From Anaerolineae bacterium (GTDB lineage: Bacteria; Chloroflexota; Anaerolineae; 4572-78; J111), in the NCBI GenBank assembly GCA_020433805.1, contig JAGRBZ010000042.1, positions 1 to 33,575 on the forward strand: 33,575 bases of DNA, in the 5' to 3' direction. Each line of letters starts with the position of its first letter. Position 1 is the first letter of the stretch. Both the position numbers and the translations under genes were made by a program. The notes beneath the pieces were generated by a model. That model was not told the origin of the DNA, made no database searches, and worked only from the letters and a program-made list of their open reading frames with translations. Positions 1-9,571 of the stretch are shown here, one piece after another.

Positions 1-3000
1 ATCCGCCGGACGTTATCTGCGCTGATTGTGTCGAAGCCCTGCGGGCCGCCGTTCATCTCTACAATCGTGATTTTCTGACCGGCTTTACCCTGCGCGATTG
101 TCCTGAGTTTGATGAGTGGCAATTTTTTCAGGCTGAGAGTCTACGCCAGGAGTTGGCGGCGGCTTTGGAGCGGTTGGTCGAGGGCTACAGCCGGCACAAT
201 CAACCGGAACTGGCCATTCCCCACGCCCGCCGCTGGGTTGCATTGGATTCTCTGAACGAACCGGCTCAAAGAGCACTTATACATCTCTACGATCAGGCCG
301 GTCAACCGGCGGCGGCGCTGCGTCAGTATGAAGAGTATGTCGATCTGTTGGAGAAGGAGTTGGGCCTGCCGCCGGAGGAAGAAACAACGACCACCTACGA
401 GGCTATCAAGGCCAAGCGTATGCTGGGGCCATACTTAAAGGAAAAAACGGTTGATGCAAAAAGCAGTATTCCTGAACCTCCTAAACGCCGGACACCCTTC
501 TCCAACCTGCCGATACCGCCCACCGATTTCATTGGCCGCCAAACCGAACTGGCTGAAATTCGGCGGCTGGTGGCCGAGGAGTCCAATTGCCGGATGTTGA
601 CTTTGGTTGGCCCCGGCGGCATCGGTAAAACGCGCCTGGTCATCGAGTCTGGCCGTCAACTGCTAGATCTATTTGCCCACGGTGTTTGTTTTGTAGCGCT
701 GGCTCCTGTCAGTAATGCAGAGTTCATTATTCCCGCGATGGCCGATGCCCTTAACTTGACCTTTACGAATACGGCTTCCCCAAAAAATCAGCTCCTCACC
801 TATCTGCACGATAAACAGATGCTGTTGCTCCTCGACAACTTTGAACACGTGCTCGATGGTGCCGATGTGTTAGCCGATATTCTGCACGCCGCTCCTCAAG
901 TAAAGCTGCTGGTCACATCGCGAGAACGGCTAAACCTTCAAGAAGAATGGGTGCACGAAATTTGGGGGATGTCCTTTCCTGAGGATGTTCAAGACGCACT
1001 ACAGGCCGGTGGTTCGGCACTTGAGCAATACAGCGCCATACAATTGTTTGTGCAACGCGCCCGCCGTACCAAAACCAATATGATTTTTTCTAGCACCGAT
1101 ATTCCGGCCCTGGTGCGCATTTGCGCGTTGGTCGACGGCATGCCTTTGGGGTTGGAACTGGCCGCGCCGTGGGTTCGCCTGATGAGCTGTCAGGAGATTG
1201 CAGCAGAGTTGGAGCAAAATATCGACCTTTTAACCACGACGCTGCATAACGTACCTGACCGTCATCGCAGCTTGAGGGCTGTCTTTGAGCAAACATGGGC
1301 ACGGCTGCTGCCCGGAGAACAGACCGTGTTGAGCCGGATATCGGTTTTTCGGGGCGGCTGTCTGCGGGAAGCAGCCGAAGCGGTGACGGAGGCTACGCTA
1401 CCTCTGCTGCTGTCGTTGGTCGATAAGGCTTTGGTACGACGCTCTCCCAACGGGCGTTACGAAATGCATGAGTTGGTTCGTCAGTTTGCCCACGAGCAGT
1501 TGCAAGCGAACCCGGATGAAGTCCGGCAAACGCTGTACCGGCATTACGGTTATTATGCCGATTTTCTCCAGCAGCAAAACGAAGCGCTTAAAGGCGACCG
1601 GCAGAAAGAAGCTCTGGAGGCGATTTCGGCGGATATTGATAATGTCCGCGCCGCCTGGCAAAGAGCCATCGAACAAAAAGACGCAACAGCCCTTGACCAA
1701 GCCGCCGAAGCGCTTTGTTTGTACAGCGAAATGCGAGGCGCACTGGATGAAGGCGAAATGGCTTTCCATCGCGCCGCTGAAGCCTTTGCCGCAGAGACTC
1801 AAACCAATAGCGTGCGAGGCTTTTTGTTGGTGGGGCAAGGCATGCTGCGCACCCATCGCGGTGAGCTACAAGACGGGCAGAACCTGCTAGAGCAGGGGCT
1901 TTCGCTGTTGGAGGCAGGACAATCGCCAAAGAGCCTTGTGGCAAAAAGGGCGTTTGCCCTGATGTGGTTGGGTTGGGCCTTATTTCTACAAGGCAAGAAT
2001 GTGGAAGCCGAGCAGATTGTTCAGGAAAGTTTAGCCCTCACCAAAAATAATGGCGACCGTTGGGGGCAGGCCAAAAATCTATTCATCCTGGGCAACAGTT
2101 TAACGGCCCGAGGTCTGTTGGCCGAGTCAGAACCGCTTCTGCGGGAGAGTTTACGCCTGTGTCAGGCCATTCATGATCGCCGCAGTTGTCTGCTGGTTAA
2201 TCGCAATCTGGCGATTTTGACATTCTGGTTTGGCGACTATGCTCAAACCGCCCGGCTGCTGGATGCCGCAGCAACGCTCAGCCGCGAGTTCGACGATCAC
2301 ATTGGTCTGGCGTATGCCCTGCGCGAGTTGGGGAAGTTAGAAGTGGCTGAGGGCAAAGTGGAGCAAGCTATCCAAACGCTCAAGCAAAGTATCGCCATCA
2401 CCGATGAAATCGGCAGCCAATGGGAGTCGGCAGCAACGCGCGATGATCTGGGGATGGCTTACCTGGCTTCCGGCGATGTTGCTGCCGCCGAACAAGCCCT
2501 AAACCAATGTCTGGGGGCCGCGCAGGCGCTCAACAACCGGTACTACACCGCTCGCTGTTGGGGCGATTTGGGGTATGTGGCCTACCGGCGGGGTGATTAT
2601 CAACAGGCCGAGCGGTATTTACGTCGAGCGCTCGATTTGTGGGCCGAAATCGGTCACGAACCTTACAGCGCCTGGGTATTGAGTTACTTGGGCCACGTTG
2701 CGAACGCCACGGGTGGGAATCGGCAAACAGAAGCAGCCCGTTATTGGATGCAAGCGCTTCAACTAGCAATTACCCATAAGTTGGCTCCATTTGCCCTGGA
2801 TATATTTGTCGGTGTCGCGAAATTCTTAGCTGAAAGCGATAACCACGACTTGATCGCGAAACTCCTGATCTTAAGCTATCATCATGATGCCGGCACCTAC
2901 GAGACCAAAGAGCAAGCACGCCACATGCTCAACAGCATGGTCATCCCCATTCCCTCCAAGGATGAGGCTCAAATCCATGACTGGCAAGCTGCGGCCGGAG

Positions 3001-3038
3001 AAGTTATCGAAAGGCTGGCCCAAAGCCAACGCATCTAA
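1..3038 (+). CDS. BTAD/NB-ARC (STAND) regulator with TPRs, 5' end outside window
   Basis: The reading frame is open from the first bases, and residues encoded before the first ATG (position 153) match the BTAD domain of the downstream paralog (shared TGFTLRDCPEFDEWQFFQAE-type block), so the gene begins upstream of the window. Seen in order: the end of a bacterial transcriptional activator domain (to about nt 440), a linker, an NB-ARC/STAND NTPase with P-loop GPGGIGKT (nt 612-632), Walker B LLLLDNFEH (about nt 820-850), the arginine motif TSRERLNL and a GMPLGLELA motif (about nt 1138-1160), then a winged-helix-like region and a long run of TPR-like helical repeats to the stop. Family knowledge: such AfsR/MalT-like proteins are cytoplasmic signal-responsive regulators that oligomerise on nucleotide binding; the ligand is unknown. 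The stop lies 13 bp before the GTG start of the next gene, so the two are probably co-transcribed. Confidence 0.9.
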   Translation, partial: PPDVICADCVEALRAAVHLYNRDFLTGFTLRDCPEFDEWQFFQAESLRQELAAALERLVEGYSRHNQPELAIPHARRWVALDSLNEPAQRALIHLYDQAGQPAAALRQYEEYVDLLEKELGLPPEEETTTTYEAIKAKRMLGPYLKEKTVDAKSSIPEPPKRRTPFSNLPIPPTDFIGRQTELAEIRRLVAEESNCRMLTLVGPGGIGKTRLVIESGRQLLDLFAHGVCFVALAPVSNAEFIIPAMADALNLTFTNTASPKNQLLTYLHDKQMLLLLDNFEHVLDGADVLADILHAAPQVKLLVTSRERLNLQEEWVHEIWGMSFPEDVQDALQAGGSALEQYSAIQLFVQRARRTKTNMIFSSTDIPALVRICALVDGMPLGLELAAPWVRLMSCQEIAAELEQNIDLLTTTLHNVPDRHRSLRAVFEQTWARLLPGEQTVLSRISVFRGGCLREAAEAVTEATLPLLLSLVDKALVRRSPNGRYEMHELVRQFAHEQLQANPDEVRQTLYRHYGYYADFLQQQNEALKGDRQKEALEAISADIDNVRAAWQRAIEQKDATALDQAAEALCLYSEMRGALDEGEMAFHRAAEAFAAETQTNSVRGFLLVGQGMLRTHRGELQDGQNLLEQGLSLLEAGQSPKSLVAKRAFALMWLGWALFLQGKNVEAEQIVQESLALTKNNGDRWGQAKNLFILGNSLTARGLLAESEPLLRESLRLCQAIHDRRSCLLVNRNLAILTFWFGDYAQTARLLDAAATLSREFDDHIGLAYALRELGKLEVAEGKVEQAIQTLKQSIAITDEIGSQWESAATRDDLGMAYLASGDVAAAEQALNQCLGAAQALNNRYYTARCWGDLGYVAYRRGDYQQAERYLRRALDLWAEIGHEPYSAWVLSYLGHVANATGGNRQTEAARYWMQALQLAITHKLAPFALDIFVGVAKFLAESDNHDLIAKLLILSYHHDAGTYETKEQARHMLNSMVIPIPSKDEAQIHDWQAAAGEVIERLAQSQRI

Positions 3039-3051
3039 AGGAGATTTACGG

Positions 3052-6000
3052 GTGGCGAATCTAAAAATTCACGTGTTTGGCCCTCCCCAAGTGATGCTTA
3101 ACGCACAGCCGTTTGAGATCAAACGTCGCAAAGCCCTGGCCATGCTCATTTATTTAGCCGTCACGGGCCAACCCCACAGCCGCGATGCCCTGGCTACGCT
3201 CTTTTATCCGGATCACGATCAAAGTCGGGCGCGTGCTTACATGCGTCGCGATCTGGCAACGCTCAATACCAGCCTGGATGGAGATTGGCTGGACGTTGAA
3301 CGCGATACGGTCGCATTAAAGCATCTAGACGGCTTTTGGTTGGATATGGCGCAGTTCCAGCAGCTTCTGGCCCAAAATAAGAGCCATAACCATTCCCTCG
3401 AAACCGCCTGCACAGAATGCCTTGCGCGATTGAATGAGGCCACAACGGTGTATACGGACGACTTTTTAGCCGGCTTCACTTTGCGTGACTGTCCCGAATT
3501 TGACGAATGGCAGTTCTTTCAGGCCGAAACCTTACGACAAACATTAGCCAAGTCTCTGGAAACATTAGTGCAGGGTCAGGCCCAACAAGGCAAGCCCGAA
3601 GTGGCGACTCCCCACGCACGACGCTGGGTTGCCTTGGATCCCCTGCACGAACCGGCCCAGCGAGCGCTTATTCAACTGTATGACCAAACCGGGCAACCGG
3701 CGGCAGCCCTGCGGCAGTACGAAGAATATGTCGATCTGCTGGAGAAGGAACTCGGCCTCCCCCCTGAAGATGAAACAACAACCTTGTATGAGGCCATCAA
3801 AGCTAAGCGCATGTTGGGATCGTACTTAAAGCAACAGAACGTTGATGTAAAAAGCAGCCGTTCCGGTTCATCCTCGCCCTTAGAGAAGTTCCCTTCCATT
3901 AAAAAGCAGGAATCTAAAAAGCAGGAAATCATAGAGGCTGTGCCGCCATCGGCAATCGTGCCGACATCTTCCACCACGGAACAACAACAGCAAATTCATT
4001 ACTGCCAGACATCGGATAATGTGCGTATCGCTTACGCCACCGTCGGTAGCGGTCCGCCGTTGGTCAAAGCCGCCAACTGGTTAAGCCATCTTGAATATGA
4101 TTGGCAGAGTCCGGTCTGGCAACACTGGCTCACAGGTTTATCAAACCATCACACTTTAATTCGCTATGATGAGCGAGGCTGCGGCCTGTCCGATTGGAAC
4201 GTGCAGGACTTTTCCCTTGACGCCTGGGTGCGCGATTTGGAAGCGGTAGTTGACGCAACCGGGTTGGAGCGCTTTCCTCTACTGGGCATTTCTCAAGGCG
4301 CACCGATTGCTATGGCTTATGCCATCCGCCACCCTGAAAAGGTCAGCCATTTAATCCTCTACGGCGCGCTGTTTCGCGGTAGGCTCCAGCGTGAGCTAAC
4401 GACGCAGCAAATCGAAGAAGTGCAGATGTTTTTGCAGTTGATTCGAGTAGGCTGGGGCCAAGAAAATCCGGCCTTCCGCCAGGTGTTCACCTCTATGTTT
4501 ATGCCGGAAGCAACCGTCGAGCACCAGCGCTGGTTCAATGAACTCCAGCGCGTTTCGACGTCGCCGGAAAATGCGCTGCGGCTGGCCAACAGTTTCAATA
4601 TGCTCGACGCCCGGCCTCTGGCACCGCTGGTGCAGACGCCAACATTAATTTTGCACGCTATGGGTGATATCGAAATACCACTCTCCGAAGGAAAGTTGGC
4701 GGCGGAGTTAATGCCCAATGCCAAGCTGGTTCCGCTGCAAAGTAACAATCACATTCTTTTGGAACATGAGCCGGCCTGGGGCCAGTTTCTGGCCCACATC
4801 GATGCGTTTCTTGGTACTGGTTCATCGACCGCGACCGCGACCGCCAATGCCGCGTTGGCACCAGATTTAACCATCGTCACGCCGCCGCATAACCTGCCGG
4901 CGTCCTCGACACCATTTGTTGGCCGAGAAAAGGAATTGGCCGAAGTACAAAAGTTGCTGGTCGATACTCCGGAGTGCCGGCTGCTGACGCTGACCGGCCC
5001 CGGTGGGATTGGTAAAACCCGGTTGGCTTTGGAAACCGCGGCACAAGCGCTAAGCCACTTTCCCCACGGCGTATATTTTGTGCCGTTGGCTCCGCTCGAT
5101 GCGGCCGAGGCTCTTATCTCCACGCTGGCGGAAAGCATCGACTTACGGTTTTACGGCGAAGAAGCACCGCAGCAACAGTTGCTTAATTATCTGCGTCGCA
5201 AACACATGCTGCTGGTAATGGACAATTTTGAGCATATCCTGTCCGGCGTGGCTCTGGTCTCAGAAATTTTGCATGTAGCGCCCAACGTCAAGATTTTGGT
5301 CACCTCACGCGAACGGCTCAATCTGAGCGGCGAGGCAGTCTATTCGATCGGGGGGCTGGAAATTCCTGGTGCAAACTCCTTAAAAGATACGCTCGAATTT
5401 GATGCGGCCAAGCTATTTCTACAGCAAGCGCGCCTGGTGCGACCGGCTTTTGAACCTCAAGCCGATGAGCGGACGGAGATCAAGCGCATCTGCCGCTTAA
5501 CCCAAGGCATGCCGTTGGCGCTGGTGCTGGCAGCCGGTTGGCTGGAAATGCTGGCCGTCAAAGAAATCGAGTCTGAGTTGAGCCAAAGCCTTGATTTTCT
5601 CGATACGGAGATGCTCGATATTCCGGTGCGCCAGCGCAGCGTTCGGGCTGTCTTTGACTCGTCGTGGAAACATCTGTCGGCCTCAGAACAGCAAATTTTT
5701 ATGAAGCTCTCCGTATTTCGCGGCAGCTTCACCCGCCAGGCGGCGCAGCATGTAACCGATGCTAAATTGCCGGAGCTGCGCAGGCTGGTCAATAAATCGC
5801 TTCTTGGCTTTAGCCAAGATGATCGCTATGAGACTCATGAATTGCTGCGGCAGTATGGTCAAGAGAAATTGAACAGCTCGGGCGAAGTGAAAATGACCCA
5901 GCAACGCCACAGCCGCTATTATCTCGATTTTCTGCACCAACACAAAGCGCGTATTATCGGACCGTCACAAATAGAGATACTCGACATCATCGAGGATAAT

Positions 6001-8160
6001 TTAGAAAACATTCGAGCCGCATGGCTGTGGGCTGTCCATGAGGAAGATTTTGAGCCTATTGCACTTGCTCTCGAAACACTCTTTCAGTTCTACTGGATTC
6101 GGAGTGAATTTCAAGAGGGCCAACGTATGTTTGGCGCGGCCTTAGAGCGCCTCGCTAACCAGAACAACACTGAAGATATGTGGCTAAAACTAACTGCCCG
6201 GCACGGGGTGTTTCTCTATGCGCTTGGTTCGGCTGAACAGGCCGATGAGCAAATTCAGCAGTGCGTTACTCTGGCTCGCGCCCGTGAAAACAAAAAAGAG
6301 TTAGCCTTCTCGCTCAATTTTTTAGGCGAAATCGGCAGAACGATGTCAGACTACGATACGGCCTTTCAACACTTTGAGGAAGGTCTGGTCTATGGTCGCG
6401 AAATCAACGATCCGTTAACCATCGCGCACTCTCTTAAAGGACTGGGCTGGCTGATCGGCGAAGAAGGCAGTAACTTTGCCAAAGCAAAGGAATATTATCA
6501 AGAAAGTTTGATCCATTACCGCGCTGTTAATCACCCGGCTGAGATTGCGTCTTGTCTGGACAAATTAGCCCTCAACGCCTGGCAGCGCGGCGATTATGCC
6601 GAATCAGAACGGCTCTTTTCTGAAAGTTTGAAGGGTTTTAGAGCTATTGGTGATCTCGTTGGTGTGGCCAACGCGCTGGGCGGGCTGGCGTTGGTAAATT
6701 TGAGCTATGGGGGCCAGCAGCTTGAGCAAGCCAGAGCATTTGCTGAAGAGAGCCTGGCCACATGTCGAGAAACGGGGCATCGGGTAGAGCTGGCCAACCG
6801 CCTCATTATTATGGGTATGGTTTTAATAAGAATGGGGAATGAGCAACAAGCCGAGCCGTTTCTTCAAGAAGCGCAAACCTTATCCAATGCCCTCAATTAC
6901 GGTGTCGGGTCTTTTCTGGCCCTAAGCTGCTTAGGCATGGTTGCCACATCCCAAAAAGATTTTCGCCGCGCGAGAAAACTTCTTTTTGACGCGATGAGCC
7001 AAACCTTGCGAGCATCCAGAATACAGGATATATCGGAAGCCTTGATAAATTATGCGACGCTTTTAATCATCGAGCCGATGACGTCGGACGATGCGGCTAC
7101 AACGGACAAAAAGCACATTCAAGCTTTTGTTATTTTGCATCACATTATTAACCATATCGGCACCTGGCAAGATACTCGCGATAGAGCGGTTCGTCTTCTG
7201 GCCGATTTAGAGCGCACGATACCAGCCGAGTTGATTAAGGTTGCTCAGACGCGAAGCCACAATACAACCATTCAAGAACTTATCGCTCAGATATTAGCAA
7301 ACAATAGTAATGGCGAAGTAAATGAGACCAATGCTGGCGATCAGCTTATACAACGCTTTCGCCAACAAAAGTTGATTGCCACCGGAGGAATGGGCGAGGT
7401 CTACCTGGGCCACGATGTGCAAACCGGTCGGCCGGTTGCGATAAAGCGACTTAAGGCTGAGTTGATTTCTCACAACCCTGAAGTCGTGCAGCGATTCATC
7501 CGCGAGGGTCAAACCCTAAGCCAGCTCAACCACCCCAATATTGTCAAAATCGTGGCTATTCAGGAACATGAAACTCCACCGATACTTGTTATGGAGTATG
7601 TTTCCGGCGGCACATTGCGAGACCTGCTCGATAACGAGTCCCCGTTGCCATTAGAGCAGGTGTTTACCATTGGTCTGGAGCTGGCCGACGCTCTGGCTCG
7701 CGTGCATCATTTGGGCGTCATTCATCGTGATATAAAGCCGGGGAATGTGCTGCTGGCCGACGATGGCACGCCCCGTTTAACCGATTTTGGGGTAGCCTAT
7801 CTGGCGCAACCGAACAGCCGTTTAACCAAAGAGGGCCAGATTTTAGGCACCACCATTTATATGAGCCCCGAAGCCTGGCGGGGTGAACTGCTCGATGCCC
7901 GCAGCGACGTTTGGTCGTTTGGGGCCATGCTGTTCGAGATGGTGGCCGGTCAGCCGCCGTTTACTGCCGAAAATCCGGTGGCTATTCTCAACGCTATTCT
8001 GAGTAACCCGTTACCCGACCTATCTCAACTGCGGCCCGATGCACCACCGGCGTTGGTGGAACTTATCAATCAAATGATGGTTAAAGATCGTGAGCGGCGT
8101 ATAGACAGCATGCGCCAGGTCGCCGCAGGGTTAGAAATTGCGCGGCGTGCTCAGTCGTAA
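3052..8160 (+). CDS. Five-module signalling giant: SARP/BTAD, alpha/beta hydrolase, NB-ARC, TPR, Ser/Thr kinase
   Basis: Start chosen at GTG 3052, preceded by AAAGGAG (3037-3043) with 8 nt spacing; the open frame extends back to 2884 but that part only overlaps the upstream gene. Length 1702 aa. Domains: SARP-type winged-helix N-terminus (about 1-90) and BTAD (about 95-265); alpha/beta hydrolase (about 315-590) with nucleophile elbow GISQG (Ser414) and likely Asp539 and His567; NB-ARC NTPase with GPGGIGKT (Lys655), Walker B MDNFEH (Asp724) and TSRERLNL; TPR-like repeats (about 960-1400); a Hanks-type kinase (about 1439-1702) with glycine loop TGGMGEVYLG, VAIK (Lys1465), HRDIKPGN (Asp1560), DFG (Asp1578) and an APE-like SPEAW. 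All kinase catalytic residues are present. No membrane segment is seen. The BTAD region is close to that of the preceding gene; the hydrolase and kinase are additions. DNA binding, NTP-driven assembly and phosphorylation in one chain is an inference from the domains. Confidence 0.93.
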   Translation: MANLKIHVFGPPQVMLNAQPFEIKRRKALAMLIYLAVTGQPHSRDALATLFYPDHDQSRARAYMRRDLATLNTSLDGDWLDVERDTVALKHLDGFWLDMAQFQQLLAQNKSHNHSLETACTECLARLNEATTVYTDDFLAGFTLRDCPEFDEWQFFQAETLRQTLAKSLETLVQGQAQQGKPEVATPHARRWVALDPLHEPAQRALIQLYDQTGQPAAALRQYEEYVDLLEKELGLPPEDETTTLYEAIKAKRMLGSYLKQQNVDVKSSRSGSSSPLEKFPSIKKQESKKQEIIEAVPPSAIVPTSSTTEQQQQIHYCQTSDNVRIAYATVGSGPPLVKAANWLSHLEYDWQSPVWQHWLTGLSNHHTLIRYDERGCGLSDWNVQDFSLDAWVRDLEAVVDATGLERFPLLGISQGAPIAMAYAIRHPEKVSHLILYGALFRGRLQRELTTQQIEEVQMFLQLIRVGWGQENPAFRQVFTSMFMPEATVEHQRWFNELQRVSTSPENALRLANSFNMLDARPLAPLVQTPTLILHAMGDIEIPLSEGKLAAELMPNAKLVPLQSNNHILLEHEPAWGQFLAHIDAFLGTGSSTATATANAALAPDLTIVTPPHNLPASSTPFVGREKELAEVQKLLVDTPECRLLTLTGPGGIGKTRLALETAAQALSHFPHGVYFVPLAPLDAAEALISTLAESIDLRFYGEEAPQQQLLNYLRRKHMLLVMDNFEHILSGVALVSEILHVAPNVKILVTSRERLNLSGEAVYSIGGLEIPGANSLKDTLEFDAAKLFLQQARLVRPAFEPQADERTEIKRICRLTQGMPLALVLAAGWLEMLAVKEIESELSQSLDFLDTEMLDIPVRQRSVRAVFDSSWKHLSASEQQIFMKLSVFRGSFTRQAAQHVTDAKLPELRRLVNKSLLGFSQDDRYETHELLRQYGQEKLNSSGEVKMTQQRHSRYYLDFLHQHKARIIGPSQIEILDIIEDNLENIRAAWLWAVHEEDFEPIALALETLFQFYWIRSEFQEGQRMFGAALERLANQNNTEDMWLKLTARHGVFLYALGSAEQADEQIQQCVTLARARENKKELAFSLNFLGEIGRTMSDYDTAFQHFEEGLVYGREINDPLTIAHSLKGLGWLIGEEGSNFAKAKEYYQESLIHYRAVNHPAEIASCLDKLALNAWQRGDYAESERLFSESLKGFRAIGDLVGVANALGGLALVNLSYGGQQLEQARAFAEESLATCRETGHRVELANRLIIMGMVLIRMGNEQQAEPFLQEAQTLSNALNYGVGSFLALSCLGMVATSQKDFRRARKLLFDAMSQTLRASRIQDISEALINYATLLIIEPMTSDDAATTDKKHIQAFVILHHIINHIGTWQDTRDRAVRLLADLERTIPAELIKVAQTRSHNTTIQELIAQILANNSNGEVNETNAGDQLIQRFRQQKLIATGGMGEVYLGHDVQTGRPVAIKRLKAELISHNPEVVQRFIREGQTLSQLNHPNIVKIVAIQEHETPPILVMEYVSGGTLRDLLDNESPLPLEQVFTIGLELADALARVHHLGVIHRDIKPGNVLLADDGTPRLTDFGVAYLAQPNSRLTKEGQILGTTIYMSPEAWRGELLDARSDVWSFGAMLFEMVAGQPPFTAENPVAILNAILSNPLPDLSQLRPDAPPALVELINQMMVKDRERRIDSMRQVAAGLEIARRAQS

Positions 8161-8496
8161 CGCTTTCTAATTATCACGACATCGCCACATGATTACCGAT
8201 TGGACAGAAGGTAATCGGAAATTTCCTCGAAAGCTCAAAAAATCCTCGCAACTTCTTAACAACTTCCCTCTATACTCGGTTATAAGTTAAACAAATTCAT
8301 ATCCGATCCAACACCTGGATACAGTTACTTAACCCAAGTTGTGACCCTTCCAGACCTTTAGGGTTCCGACCGTGATTTTGTCTAGAAATGGTGCTAAATA
8401 TCCGACTTCTGGTCGGGATAACGCATTTCGGAAACCCTAAAGGTCTTTTTCGCACAAGGTGACAACTTGCGTTTACTTACCCAAAAGGAGACAATC
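8161..8496. other. 336 bp intergenic region with structured elements
   Basis: No ORF is supported here. It holds a weak hairpin soon after the kinase gene (GATTACC 8191-8197 with GGTAATC 8210-8216, no T-run, a poor terminator candidate), a possible -10 TATACT at 8271-8276 without a convincing -35 box, and the long inverted repeat 8352-8446 described separately. Confidence 0.6.
8352..8450 (+). repeat. Long inverted repeat ending in T-run upstream of secreted protein gene
   Basis: Arms 8352-8368 and 8429-8446 are complementary over 17 bp with one bulged A; the 60 nt between them contains a second hairpin, CCGAC-TTCTG-GTCGG (8402-8416). The right arm runs straight into five T (8446-8450), like an intrinsic terminator, yet the next gene starts only 47 nt later on the same strand. 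It could be the terminator of the kinase gene, an attenuator or regulatory leader of the secreted protein, or a dispersed inverted-repeat element like those at 32829-32922 and 33035-33131. Confidence 0.6.
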
Positions 8497-9300
8497 ATGA
8501 AAAAAATCGCTTTCTCACTTCTTGCCGTTATGATGCTATTAGGGTTCGTTGCCTCTACATTGGCCGCTACCGCCCTGGCCGGCCCACCGCGCCCCGATCA
8601 ACTATCCGACAAGATCGCTGCGTTTCTGGCTAATCGCTGTGAAAAAGATTGGAACGCCGACATCAATGCGACGGCGGCAGATGTATACGGTATAAGCAGC
8701 ACGGAAGTGGTCGATGGGCTGCATCAAGGTGCCGTGTTGAAAGAGTTAGCCGGCAATCAGGCTCAGGTCATCCAGCTACAGCGTGAATTGATCGCAATCC
8801 AAAGTGCAAAAATTGATCAAATCGTAGAAAAGGGCTTAATCACCGAAGAACAAGCGGCCAAGCTCAAAACCGCACTGCCATTTACGGCCAATCAGTTAAT
8901 AGAAAATGGGGGCGGTCCATACTGGGGGAATGGTATGGCTGGTGGCAAGCGCTGGGGTATCTGGCGCGATGATATTGCAACAGTCCTCAACATGGATGGT
9001 GAGTCGCTGGCATCAGCGCTGTACAGCGGTCAATCGCTGGGCGAAGTCACCGAAGCGCAAGGCGCAAGCGTCGATGATGTGGTCGCTGTACTGCTGACCA
9101 CGGCGGAAGAGAAGATCGCTATCGCCGTCGACAAAGGCTACATCGATCAAGAGCAGGCGGATAAGGTGATGGCAACGCTTGAGAAGAATGTTGCCAAACT
9201 CATCTACAGCACCGGCCCCTGCTCGATTGATTTAGAGTCGCTGGATCTCGATGATATGCCGCGATTGAAGCAGGCTGTCGAGGCTGCGTCGGGTAGGTAA
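8497..9300 (+). CDS. Secreted protein with two repeated helical modules, function unknown
   Basis: Start ATG 8497 is preceded by AAAAGGAG (8483-8490); the in-frame ATG at 8467 has no ribosome site. Length 267 aa. The N-terminus MKKIAFSLLAVMMLLGFV followed by STLAATALA is a typical Sec signal peptide, so the protein is exported. The mature part appears to be two copies of one module: each has a segment with spaced Asp/Val residues (around 50-85 and 160-195) followed by a helix with the pattern K-I-x-x-x-V-x-K-G-x-I-x-x-E-Q-A-x-K (around 107-127 and 205-225). The K-G-x-I-x-x-E-Q-A motif resembles DUF2680/YckD-type secreted proteins, but I am not certain of the family. No catalytic motif is visible. 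It stands alone between two long intergenic regions. Confidence 0.85.
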   Translation: MKKIAFSLLAVMMLLGFVASTLAATALAGPPRPDQLSDKIAAFLANRCEKDWNADINATAADVYGISSTEVVDGLHQGAVLKELAGNQAQVIQLQRELIAIQSAKIDQIVEKGLITEEQAAKLKTALPFTANQLIENGGGPYWGNGMAGGKRWGIWRDDIATVLNMDGESLASALYSGQSLGEVTEAQGASVDDVVAVLLTTAEEKIAIAVDKGYIDQEQADKVMATLEKNVAKLIYSTGPCSIDLESLDLDDMPRLKQAVEAASGR

Positions 9301-9403
9301 GGACGAGATGATACGCTGACTAAGTGTGTAAGATAATTGTGAATTGTGAACAATTAATAATTAATGGTGAATGAAAAGACCGTTTTGGGGCAATCGCGTC
9401 CAT

Positions 9404-9432
9404 TGAAACACTGAAACACTGAAACACTGAAA
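9404..9432. repeat. Short tandem repeat, unit TGAAACAC
   Basis: An 8 bp unit TGAAACAC is repeated three times perfectly, followed by a partial fourth copy. Related CACTGAA and AACACTGA words recur near 9440, 9540 and 32480-32560, so this may belong to a family of dispersed intergenic words in this genome. Confidence 0.7.
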
Positions 9433-9571
9433 ATAATGATTTCACTGAATTCTGCCTTTCACCGATAGGGCTTTCTTGACATAGGATTAATGAGAACACT
9501 GCCTGAAGCGGTTCAGTGGCCTCGTTCCCATCATAAATTCAGTGTTTCTTCTCGCCCCATAACTGAAACGC

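Noticed and set aside
1398..1856. 152-codon open frame on the - strand
   Set aside because: Antisense shadow of the first STAND gene with no ribosome site or recognisable domain.
153..3038. ATG at 153 as the true start of the first gene
   Set aside because: Codons 3-152 in the same frame match the BTAD of the paralog at 3052, so the gene begins before the window.
2884..3051. N-terminal extension of the second giant gene
   Set aside because: It only overlaps the end of the first gene in another frame; GTG 3052 has a proper ribosome site and starts the conserved SARP-like domain.
9404..9432. Possible CRISPR or origin iterons
   Set aside because: The 8 bp unit is repeated without spacers; it is a simple tandem repeat.
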